Source of the DNA: Apiotrichum sp. Y4204
Taxonomy: Eukaryota; Basidiomycota; Tremellomycetes; Trichosporonales; Trichosporonaceae
Length of the DNA stretch: 49,704 bases
Direction: 5' to 3'
Assembly (NCBI GenBank): GCA_025531455.1
Contig: JAMYHL010000138.1
Span: 1-49,704, forward strand
Positions 33,652 to 43,149 of this stretch are shown piece after piece (positions within the stretch are counted from its first letter, which is position 1; every line of letters starts with the position of its first letter). A program made the position numbers and the translations under genes. Under the pieces are notes generated by a model. The model was not told the origin of the DNA, did no database searches, and worked only from the letters and a program-made list of their open reading frames with translations.

Positions 33652-35378
33652 ATGAGTGAGTCTTCAACAAGTCGACGCTAATCCTACAGCTGTTGGTTCT
33701 CCGTCTTTGCGTCGCCCGTCAAATAGCGGCTTGCATCCCTCAGACCTCAAAATAGGGCTTCACCTGAGCTCCGACGGGGGTTTGTGGTCTCTTATGAAGC
33801 GCCACATGCAAGTTCAAGTGTTGTTCGCATCATTCCCTGCCGATATTCGCAACCTGTCAACCTGGCGCAATGGAGACAACCATTCCAATGGAGACGGGGG
33901 ATACAAAGATTCTTCCGCCGTTGATTTCTGCAAGAGCGCTAGGGAGAGGTTACCGCAGCTCAAGTCGATCCCAGTGCAAATGTTCATCGGCAACCCCAAA
34001 CGGCCCAAAGAGCTTGAAACAGACTCGCTTTGTGGCCTGTCTGACGAGGCCTGCGAAGCATTCATCGACACTGTCGACGGTGCGAACAGCGCGGTGCACG
34101 CGAGTCACGGCACAAACCTGCTCGCGACCTGGTGTTCAAGCTGCAAAGGCATCTGCCATGATACGACCCACAAGTATGTCTTTGAACGTCAAATAACACA
34201 TTTACTGACACCTCACAGAACGAAAGCCCTTGCGGCTCTTGAAAGCCTTGAACGAGAGATGAACATTTGCCGACAGTTGAACACACGAACGCTATGTGTC
34301 CAGTAAGTGTTCCTCGTGCATCGTCGTCCTGGCACGCCTGCAGCTTGCGCGCGACGCGGTCACCCTCACCCTTTAGCCTACGCTAACGCCAGTCTTGGAG
34401 GCTCCATCGACGAGTCTCTGGAGGTCAATATAGACCGGGCGGCGAGTGTGCTTGTCACTCTGCTGCAACGGGTGGACGATGTTGAGCTGGCCCTCGAGAA
34501 TGCCACACGTTCCTGCGCTACACCGACCGAGCAGACAACAGGCACATTTGCCCGTAACGTTTGGGGCCTGTCGTCACTCAAAATGGTCATTGACAGAGTC
34601 AAGCAGCGCGATCCAGACAACGCGCCACGCGTTAAGGTTTGCGTCGATATTTGCCACGCGCACATTGCCCACTACGACCTGACGAAGACTGTCGGTGTCA
34701 ATAAAATGCTACAGGACCTAGCGGCGTTGGGAGGTCATGTGTCTGGCTTCCATGTCAGCAACAGCAGCGTGCCACACGGCCGCAAGTGCGACGGTCACAT
34801 GAAGTAGGTCATTCCTTTGCGAGCGGCGAGCGGCGTTAACACACAGCATTAAGAACGGTCTCATTTCAAACGACACATTTCGACGCATTCTCAGCCCGTA
34901 TGCTCACCTGCCTATGTACTTGGAGACGCCAGCCTTCTCATCCGTCCGATCGGCCAATGTTTCCCACGACTTCGAATTGCAGCGTCATGTGGTTGAGTGT
35001 ATGATGCTCAAACACATCATCTCCACTCCGCATGACGAGTATGTGGAACCGTATCACGATAAAATGAGGCAGATCGAAGCAAGGATCAGAAAGTCTCCAA
35101 TGAGCCCAGAGGACCTGGCTACACACCGAAAGGGTAGAGCAAAGACGAAGAGCAAGATATCTTCTGTGGAAAACGCCAAGAGAAGAGCCGCGAACGAGTC
35201 CGCGAAAGAGTCCGCGAAAGAGTCCGCGATAGAGTCCGCGATAGAGTCCGCGAAGGAGTCGGGTGGCGGAAGTCCGAGTTCCAAGAAACGGAAGTCGGCT
35301 GAGCAAGAGCTTCGAGAACAAAATGCCCGGGAGGGGTTGATAATACTCGGAAAGCGCCCACGCAATGGGCGCCGTTAA
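33652..35378 (+). CDS. Endonuclease IV / Apn1-like AP endonuclease (divergent)
   Basis: Zinc-dependent TIM-barrel nuclease family that cuts DNA at abasic sites in base-excision repair. Exons 33652-33655, 33690-34173, 34219-34302, 34393-34803 and 34847-35378 total 1515 nt (504 residues). All nine family metal-ligand positions can be matched: His in VHASHGTNLL, His in CVHLGGSID (created by splicing at 34302/34393), Glu in ELALENAT, Asp and His in VCVDICHAHIAHYD, His in GFHVSN, Asp and His in KCDGHMNIKNG, and Glu in PMYLETPAF. The N-terminus is odd: KIGLHLSSDGGLW is separated from VQMFIGNPKRP by ~60 extra residues. The C-terminal ~110 residues are a charged tail with an ESAK/ESAI repeat and two basic, nuclear-signal-like clusters (SSKKRKS, GKRPRNGRR). 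The first coding exon is 4 nt (ATGA). Low sequence similarity makes the precise ortholog (APN1 or a paralog) uncertain. Confidence 0.82.
35196..35255 (+). repeat. Five 12-bp coding repeats (GAGTCCGCGAWA)
   Basis: In-frame tandem units encode ESAK/ESAI in the C-terminal tail of the AP endonuclease-like protein. Copies differ by one or two bases, so the expansion looks recent. Confidence 0.92.
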
Positions 35379-35419
35379 GCGAGATGAGGGGGCGACAATG
35401 CATACATTCCATTCGGTAC

Positions 35420-36801
35420 TCAAAAATGAGATGCCTCCAAGGTGTCGGGAACATTGAACCCGGCCCATCGGCGCATAGAGGATACGTCAATGACGCCCTC
35501 CGTTCCCTGTGCTATGCTCTTGATGATTGCATCGGCAACGTGGTCGACGTGGACAGGGTGTGTCGCCAGGTTCTCTGCCGCACGACCGAGGAACGAGTCA
35601 GGTTTGAAGGGAGGTTCAAGTTGGAGACGATCGCGAAGGCCGGCGGTGAGCGACAATGCGAATGCAGGAAGGGTAGATAAGGGGCGCACATGAGCATTGT
35701 ACATGAGGCCCGGACGCATAATCACAGGATGAATATCGCTTCCGATGCATCGGCGTTCGATTTCAGCCTCGGCCTCACGCTTTGACGTGACGTATCGCTG
35801 AGGGACAAACGGAAGAATCGAGTTGGCGCATGACACGTAGACAAAGGACCGGAAAGAGCTAGAGTCAATGGCGGCAGGAGTGGCGGGAGTGGACAACATG
35901 GTGTCCAAGACGGTCAAGGCTGCTTATTAGCATCCACTAAATAGCGCCCAAAATCACAGCTATCGGGAATCTGGAGCACAATGCTGGCATGGCTTTGGGC
36001 AACGTGATCTGATCGAAGCGTTGCCCATGAGGCCTTTAAACAGCCGATGGGCCACATCTCACCAAGGCACCCTTTATTACACTCACCGCTGTCCTTATTC
36101 ATTCCCTCATAGCCCATTCTCCGCTCCTGGGTCGTCTTCAAAGGATTGTCGTTCCCCGCGATGCCCCGAAGAAGGGCACGGGCGACGCCTACAACGTCGC
36201 CATCGCGCACGGCGCGCTTGTACCCGGTATCCTCAAGGAGGATACCAAGAGTATGAACAACTGAAGAGGAGGATGCGACGAGCTGGTTATATGTTGCTGG
36301 TTCGAAGGCGGACGCTCGATGCCACTCTACATCGTGCACCCATTTTGGAGTATGACCCGCAGGCGTCTTGTACGGCGCCCCGGAAGAGCTAATGTAAGAG
36401 CAGGCACAGTAATAAGTGACGCCAATAGAACAGAGCGGGAAGGGGAGGGTCACTGGAATGAAAAGGCAGTTCGGAAAAGGCAGTCAGCTCGAATGGAGCG
36501 TGGACGAAGGTACGACAATGAATGGAGTCGCTGGACAACAGATCAAAGTAAGAAAGAAAAACAGTCATTGATCGCAAGCAGGTCGAGGCGGAGGATGACG
36601 GGACGCGCAACTCACGACATGGAGGAGACGGACCAGCCTCTGGAGACGGCTGCCTTGCACACAGCGGACCCTGTGAGACGTCAGTCGCTGCTGTTGGACG
36701 CGTGTCGACCGGTAAGTGTGCGGGGACACGCGGCCTCTCTCCATGTTGTGCTCACCAAGATAGCCATTCCCTCCGACGACGAGAAGACGAGGCACAGCCA
36801 T
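35420..36801 (-). CDS. Coq11/YLR290C-like atypical SDR (NAD(P)-binding)
   Basis: Extended/atypical short-chain dehydrogenase related to yeast Coq11, part of the mitochondrial coenzyme Q synthome, and more distantly to complex I subunit NDUFA9. Exons 36801-36756, 36670-36616, 36388-36087 and 35922-35420 total 906 nt (301 residues). The N-terminal Rossmann motif VPRLLVVGGNGYLGSAVCKA spans the first splice junction. Then come SSMSSSGAPYKTPAGHTPKW, WHRASAFEPATY, VVHTLGILLEDTGYKRAVRDGD, FRSFVYVSCANSI and the RYVTSKREAEAEI segment with the Y-x-x-x-K pair, followed by VIMRPGLMYN. It ends with VDVSSMRRW-like sequence and stop TGA at 35420. Its stop lies 41 bp from that of the endonuclease gene, so the 3' UTRs must overlap. 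The start is 611 bp from GET3 in divergent orientation. Confidence 0.85.
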
Positions 36802-37412
36802 GATAGAGGTGGTCAAATTACGGTCGAGTGACAAAGCTTGAGATCTTGAGAGCTGTTGACTAATGACGCAGCGAATGTCGAGTGGGATGTGATGGGATCC
36901 TTCTAAGCGGGCGCAGAAAGAGCCAGAGCGACCGTGGGAGCTTTGCGATTTGATGGCATTTGCCTGCATCATCTCAATACAAACTAGATTTGTAACAGAG
37001 TGTATATGCGGAATAGGACAGAGAGGGGGGGTTTGTAATCGTAATTTATAGATACGCAGAATTCCATCCATTTGATCCCGACGGTATTGCGTCAACACTG
37101 AGTCCGGGGTCTCCGCATGGAAGCACGTGGATGCAATGGAGCTCGATTTCCATGTTTCCATCTCGCAACTCCTTATCCCCGGGACGCGTCGACAACCGCG
37201 ACTCGTCACCACACCAACAACGAACAACCTCTCTTTCACTCTCCTCTACCCACTCTCCATTGACTCTCGTCCCGCTCTCTCCTCCCTTTGCGCTTGTCGC
37301 ACCTTTTTGGCCAAGTGATAAGCAGCTGTCTAGCATACGTCCGGCCGTTAGCTCCTAAACTCCCTCACCCGCATTACGCCCTTGACCCCATCCAGTGCGC
37401 CTACCGGTCATC
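36802..37412. promoter_or_regulatory. Divergent promoter of the Coq11-like gene and GET3
   Basis: 611 bp between start codons, with no coding sequence recognised. It contains a CT-rich leader on the GET3 side (about 37200-37300) and one ACGCGT at 37192. Confidence 0.6.
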
Positions 37413-38924
37413 ATGTCCGACGATTTCGAGCCTCTCGACCCCTCGCTGCAGAACATTCTCGATCAGAAAAGCCTCAAGTGGATCTTCTGTGGTGAGTTTG
37501 ATTTCCAATGCAGAATGGCCGCAAGGGGGGTTAGGGCCAGGGGGGGAAGCAAAGGGGCTGTTCAGGTGCTGACCTGTGACCGTCTCTCGCCAAGTGTGCG
37601 ATTGAGCCATGGTTTTCACAAGTGGCTCAGGAGAAAGGCTGCATACTATAGCCCACAGGACGTCGGGTGATGTAGAGAATTGCGGTCGTGTCGACCTCGC
37701 CCCCCCGGGTGATGCCTCCTCGTTTGCGTCGCGCGTTATCGCATATGCTAAACCACAGGTGGAAAGGGTGGTGTCGGAAAGACGACGACTTCGTGCTCGC
37801 TCGCCGTCCAGCTTGCCGCTGTCCGCGAGAGCGTTCTCCTCATTGTAAGTCTCTCTTGTCTAGCCGACATCTCCCTCACTCCGTTGCGCCACTTGCTGAC
37901 TACTCAGTCCACCGACCCCGCCCACAACCTCTCCGACGCCTTTTCCCAGAAGTTCGGCAAGGATGCTACCAAGGTCAATGGCTTTGACAACCTGTACGCA
38001 ATGGAGATTGACCCCAACTCGAGTCTACAAGAGATGATCGAGACCTGTACGTGGCTATGTGATGTTGAACGCTGACATATCAGCGGACGCGTCTGGGGGC
38101 ATGGGCGGCATGATGCAGGACCTGGCGTTTGCGATTCCTGGTGTTGACGAGGCTATGGGCTTTGCAGAGATCATGAAGTGAGTTTCGGGTCTTTCACAAT
38201 AGAAGCTGACATGCAGACATGTCAAATCCATGGAGTTCTCGGTTATCGTTTTCGATACCGCGCCCACTGGCCACACCCTCCGTTTCCTCTCCTTCCCATC
38301 TGTCCTTGAGAAGGCACTCGGGAAGCTGTCACAGCTCAGTGGGCGCTTTGGGCCCATGCTTCAGCAGGTGCGTGCAATTAATGGGCAACGGTCCCTGGTT
38401 GCTGACGAGCAGATGTCGTCCATGTTTGGTGGAGGTGCACCACAAGAGGATATGTTTGCCAAATTGGAGCAGATGCGCGAAATCATCACCGAGGTTAACA
38501 CTCAGTTCAAGGACCCTGTGAGTGGTGGTGTGACAAAGGCATCGTTTTAACTGTCTTCGTTCGGCATTCTTCTTCCGACAGCTGACACTTCTTCCAGGAG
38601 CTCACCACGTTCGTTTGCGTCTGCATCTCCGAATTCCTCTCGTTGTACGAGACAGAGCGCCTCATTCAGGAGCTCACCAAGTACGAAATTGATACGCACA
38701 ACATTGTGGTCAACCAGCTGCTGTTCCCCAAGAAGGGCGACAACTGCCAGCAGTGCTCGGTCCGGTATAAGATGCAGCAAAAGTATCTCAAGGAGGCGTA
38801 TGACCTATACGAGGACACGTTCCACATTGTCAAGCTGCCCCTTCTTACGGAGGAGGTCCGCGGCGTAGACAAGCTCAAGGAGTTTAGCAAGATGCTCATC
38901 GACCCGTATGTTCCTGCCCAGTAA
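37413..38924 (+). CDS. GET3: ATPase GET3 / ArsA-type, tail-anchored protein targeting factor
   Basis: Cytosolic homodimeric ATPase that delivers tail-anchored membrane proteins to the ER through Get1/Get2. Exons 37413-37491, 37759-37844, 37908-38046, 38084-38177, 38217-38517 and 38598-38924 total 1026 nt (341 residues). Motifs in order: P-loop [13 protein letters not shown] (formed across the first splice junction), switch [13 protein letters not shown], switch [18 protein letters not shown], the methionine-rich substrate-groove helices ([20 protein letters not shown]), [20 protein letters not shown] with the zinc-binding CxxC, and a conserved end [15 protein letters not shown]. The first intron is long for this locus (267 nt). 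Identification is secure. Confidence 0.97.
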
Positions 38925-39390
38925 TTCCGTATTCGGCTGTGTGCATTGTGTAGCCTGAGACGCACCGCCAGCTCTTTGGGTAGATGATAGATGAGTGACC
39001 GAGTGATGCACATATGTGCGGGATCTTTTGATCAATGACCATAGGATAAGGATAGGAGCCAGTTGTGTAAGTGAGGACGGCCGGTTGAGCCGACGTTCAC
39101 CCCGTCCAGACTTCAGCATATAACGAACCATGCGACTTCATCTGTCCATAACGGTCACACAGCGTTCATGGAGCGCTTCAAAGCCTAATGTGGAGTAGGT
39201 GTGCAGAGCATGATAATTAGCATCTTGAGACCCATACGACAAGCATGGATGTGCACAAGGGGATAGTGGATCAAAACTCCAGATGAGCCCTCACAGCAGA
39301 TGTCCCGACAGATGTTCCGACTCCTTCCGTTCAAGGTCCATACCGCACGAAGAGTTTATCTGAGTTCTGTAAAAGACACACAGCGCGCGT
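38925..39390. other. Convergent 3' intergenic region
   Basis: 466 bp between the stops of GET3 (+) and the DUF7704-like gene (-). Nothing beyond 3' UTR sequence was seen. Confidence 0.7.
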
Positions 39391-40315
39391 TTATTCAGCC
39401 TTCCTACGACCCCTCTTAACCTGCAGCTGGGCCGCTGTGCGTCGTCCAACACCTGCTAGCCATGAGCAACTGAGAATCAGTCAGCTGGGCTACCGGGCGA
39501 TATTACACTCTAACTCACCGCATTACAAAGAGCAGGAAGGTGATATCGACATTGCCGTGGATTAGGGTTGACCAGCGCTGGGGGTGAAGAAGGAGGTCAC
39601 GGGGGAGTGGCTTGATGGTGACAAGGATGCTGCGTGTCAGTGATACTGGGTCTGTCAATTCAGATGGTGACGGGTGCGCTGGGGAGGAGTAAACGGATGA
39701 TGTTATCTTCGACGTGGGTGGGCGTGGTTTTCCTTCAACGCCAAACTGCAGGGACTCACTGAGTAACCTGCCGTCAGAAACACATCGGAATCTTCTGCAC
39801 TCACGTCAGCAATTGCGAGAGGAATGAGCAGGTTTCGCATGAGCTTTTCCTGCAGCACAACGTCGGTCACGGTCCACTTGAAAACTGGAAGCAGAAAGAG
39901 AGACACTAGCGCGAGGACGAGAAAGCCTGGAGTCAGGGATGCTGGAGCAGAGGCAGCCGCGAACGGAGGGTGAGGGCATCGACGATGGACGGATATGCAA
40001 ATGAAAGAAGGTGCAGCATACAACACGCTTCAACGTCTCAACTTTGCATCCCCAGCCCACTTTGCATCCCCAGCCCACGACTCACAATTGCCCAACCCGC
40101 AGACAAGCATCTCGCCGCGCACGGTGGCGCCCATTGTGGCAGTGAAAGCTTCAACGCCTGTCGGCAGCATGTCTTCCGCATATACTTGCGGGCGGAAGAT
40201 CGCGTAGGCCGCGCCGCTAATGGAACATGTCTAGTGTGAGCGACCGCAACGGTGGAAAACACACCGTCTCTATGAGCCAGAAAAAGTAGAAATAGGGTGC
40301 GGGAATTGTGTCCAT
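39391..40315 (-). CDS. Small four-helix membrane protein, DUF7704-like
   Basis: Fungal membrane protein of unknown function. Exons 40315-40265, 40230-40086, 39926-39805, 39767-39760, 39629-39519 and 39469-39391 total 516 nt (171 residues), in frame. Four hydrophobic segments are visible: YFYFFWLIETTCSISGAAYA, CFLVLALVSLFLLPVF, LLIPLAIADVTHILVTI and ITFLLFVMRCSWLAGV. The short N-terminus with an aromatic cluster before a Glu in helix 1, then A-x-x-x-F-R/x-P-Q-x-Y, resembles the DUF7704 family as I remember it; this needs a profile search. The C-terminus is basic (QVKRGRRKAE). Exon 4 is an 8-nt microexon without which the frame is lost. Start chosen at ATG 40313-40315 because the upstream in-frame extension is not protein-like. 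Confidence 0.65.
40042..40077. repeat. Two perfect 18-bp tandem copies inside an intron
   Basis: CTTTGCATCCCCAGCCCA occurs twice back to back (40042-40059, 40060-40077), within the 159-nt intron of the DUF7704-like gene (39927-40085). Confidence 0.9.
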
Positions 40316-41143
40316 TGTGTCTCGATCACGCTGACAATGGACGGGTGTGCTTTTGCAGAAAGTTCTTGAGATGGTGGGAGAAGTGACAGTGACGTTTCGC
40401 ATGACGTTGTTCACGAGGTCCTTCATCGTTGCCCATGGGGCGTGGCAACTACGTAACTGGTTCTGTGGCTGACACTCGTACACCGCGTTGTTCAATCAAG
40501 TCAATGACGACAGGTGTGATTGGCCACCAAAGGGTCAAATCCATCCACCCAAGATCAGTACATCTCCTGTTGCACACGCCGCAGACACAGAACAAACATA
40601 GTGACTGCACTGAATACATGGCTAACCCGAGTACAACGGGGTGTATCAAACAGGGGTGGAACGATGGTGGTGGGTACAAGTGCAAGAGAACTTTGGAGTG
40701 CACGGGACGCGCCTGTCTCCATTTTCGCGTTGGAATCATGACAGATGTATGGGATGGGCGCAGAATTAGAAGGAGGTCGTGAGATGTTGACGGAGTGCGC
40801 AGTATGTTCAGCCTAGTTGGCGTACGTCGTGTCATGTTGGTGAGGGTGTCATGTGGGGTCGATTGGTCACAGGTGTTGATGAGAGTGTGCGGTGGGACCA
40901 GCTGCACAGGAGCCGTTTTAGGCAGACAAATGTCTCTTGAGGAGTTTACGAGCAAAGTGAATGGTGAAGTGGAAGAGTGACAATACTACTGTCAGACTGG
41001 TCGCGCAACCCTAGCATCAGAATGAAACTCACGTTGAAGGAAGCGGATGGCGACTTGGCCCGCCTAGGCAAGTTGCTTGGTGCTGTTTCGTCTTGTTCGG
41101 GCCGCTGCTCACATGGATGAGACGGCCCTACTATGCAGCTTGC
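40316..41143. other. Intergenic region, no gene recognised
   Basis: 828 bp between two minus-strand genes. It should hold the 3' UTR of the small protein gene and the promoter of the DUF7704-like gene. Short open frames only. Confidence 0.6.
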
Positions 41144-41461
41144 TCACGGCTTCTGAGGTTGCGCAGAGACTCCAGTGGCATTATGATTGTTGAGCATCCC
41201 ATCTTCGAATCCACGGCGCTCTTCATCGGCACGTCGAGCAGCCTTCTGGAGTTCGGCGAGGGCAGCCTCGGACGTGATCTCCTCAGAGGGCGGAGGACGT
41301 GTGCTCATCTCGCGGAGGGCATCGAAAGCATCCTGCTCGGAAGAGGGAGACTGTGGTCCAGTGCCGTTTTGATTGCGGAGCATGAGCCTGCAGAGGCCGC
41401 GGGACGCCAACGAAGAAGGCCAGGCAGCGCGGGCGATTGGGCGAGCGATGGGGAGGATCAT
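41144..41461 (-). CDS. Small protein with a mitochondrial-type presequence, function unknown
   Basis: Intronless frame of 105 residues from ATG 41459-41461 to the stop at 41144. The N-terminus (MILPIARPIARAAWPSSLAS, then RGLCRLMLRN) is rich in Arg, Ala, Ser and Leu with no acidic residue over about 30 positions, as in mitochondrial targeting sequences. The rest is hydrophilic and helical, with an Ala/Glu/Arg-rich stretch (SEAALAELQKAARRADEERR), and ends in ...GVSAQPQKP. I do not recognise the family. Upstream in-frame codons continue without a stop but look like leader sequence (SSSTQKQNKRT, HHHSHHHP-like), so the internal ATG is preferred. It could be a lineage-specific mitochondrial protein or a chance frame. 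Confidence 0.5.
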   Translation of the reverse strand: MILPIARPIARAAWPSSLASRGLCRLMLRNQNGTGPQSPSSEQDAFDALREMSTRPPPSEEITSEAALAELQKAARRADEERRGFEDGMLNNHNATGVSAQPQKP

Positions 41462-43149
41462 GGGGTGATGGTGAGAATGGTGGTAATGCAGGCAGATATG
41501 AGTGGTTTCTCTGTTGATCGTCCGCTTGTTTTGTTTTTGGGTGCTGCTCGAGACGAAGAAGTGGTTGATGAGAGAAAGTGGCGGTAAAAAAAAGGTGCGT
41601 TTGTGGTCGTGTGAGACATTAGAGAGAGAGGAGAGGCTGGAGCGGGGGAGGAAAGGGGTTTGCGGCCGTCGTGCGGCAATTTCCACCCTCTGAAAATGTC
41701 CACTTGGCTGGAGCGGGTCTTGCGGGGGTGCAGCGGGAAACTGCACGCGCGGCCAAAGCCGAGACTATTCGCCATTGGAGGGGAGGGGGTCTGGACGGAA
41801 GTAAAAGCTGTTGCATTTACGTAAACAGTCCTGTTCAGTGTATATTTTGAGAAACGGAGCTTGCCAGCAGGGCAGTAGGTTCCGGAATTCCGGAGTTTAC
41901 CCCGCTTTCCTTTCCCCTTTTTGCACAGCCATCGGCTGCTTCGCGAGGCCTGTGCGTCACAGAGCACGGCCCTGCACACCAAAATACAAAAGATTGCATA
42001 CGCATACAGGACGCAGCCACTGGCCACTGATGCACACGCAGTTGTACTATATATATGAAGCGATGATACATAGAGTGCAGACGATGGATGTACAGCACAT
42101 ATGCATGGCAAGCAGGGAGTCGTGAAAATGCACACTATAATGCACCATCTGTGAATCAAAGGGAATGATTAACATGCGATTGTGCGGGGCAACGCGGGGG
42201 TTGTGGAATCTGACAATCCCGGAATGGCGGAGCCGCCGGACCGGAGGAGCGCCAAAAGACAGAGAGAGGCCAAGAGGCCCGGCTGGGCAAATTGGCATGT
42301 GTGGCTTGGGGCTTGGCTGGGAGAGGGTTGCTTTGGCGGAGCTGGGCCAAAGCCGGCTAGCTCTGCTCTAGTGCATCGCCCAAAACGCCTTCTTTGCGCT
42401 TTGGTCAATTCTCACAGCCTTTTTCGTTCCTTTTCTTTTGGCGTCTGGGCCTGTTCTTTTTGCTTTTTTGTCCTGGTCCCTTCGCCTGTTTCGTTTCCGC
42501 TCCTTCTCCTTGCGTAGAACATGCATTCCTCCTTTGTCGCTCTCCTCTTCTCACTTTCACTCATTCACGATCGCCATTCGCCATACATCGCATCTCATCT
42601 CACATCACTCTCTACGTTCCTCCTCCCTCGATCTCCTCGTCGACCTAGACCTAGACCGCGCCCTCTTTCATTCCTTTGTTCACTCGCTTTTCACCCGCTC
42701 CTTTTCAATCCGACCTAGGGGACCTCGGGAACCTCGATCGCCGCGTGCCTAGCTTGTTCCCATCGACATCATCACACGCTCCGCGCTCGATGAATCGACC
42801 AACCTCTCCCACTTGAATCAAAACAACTCGTTTCGAGTACAGTCTTCATCGAACTCGTCTGTCCTTGCCCCACCGCTGGCTCGACTAGCAAGATCTGATC
42901 AGAGTCACTCATTGCCCAGTCGACTCCCTCGTAACCAGCTTTGCCAGCTCTTTCGTCCAGGTGCTGTGCACTGTTCGTCGAAACCAGGCTCCCGACCTTC
43001 CTCGCCACCCCGAACCCTGCCTATCCCCTCCCCACCTTCCATCTCCCCCTCACTGTGCTAATAGATTCTGTGCACTTGCCAGGCAATGAACACACGTCTC
43101 CGACCAGCTTCCTCCTTCTCTCTTCTCCGTCGCCTCTAAAGAACCCACC
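41462..43149. promoter_or_regulatory. Divergent intergenic region upstream of the protease gene
   Basis: 1.7 kb between the small-protein gene (-) and the protease-like gene (+). A perfect 14-bp palindrome lies at 41881-41894, a TATATATA near 42048-42055, and CT-rich leader sequence from about 42390 to 43140. A frame starting at 42521 begins with a hydrophobic, signal-like stretch but runs into CT-repeat-derived sequence, so it was not called. Confidence 0.55.
41881..41894. promoter_or_regulatory. Perfect 14-bp palindrome TCCGGAATTCCGGA
   Basis: Perfect dyad about 420 bp upstream of the small-protein gene. It contains CGG-N4-CCG and, outside it, CCG-N6-CGG, the spaced triplets bound by dimeric fungal Zn2Cys6 factors. 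Confidence 0.4.

Noticed and set aside
42521..42718. Frame starting with a hydrophobic stretch that could be the missing signal peptide of the protease-like gene
   Set aside because: It continues into CT-repeat-derived Ser/Pro/Arg sequence, and no clean splice joins it to 43150; noted only as a reason to check the 5' end.
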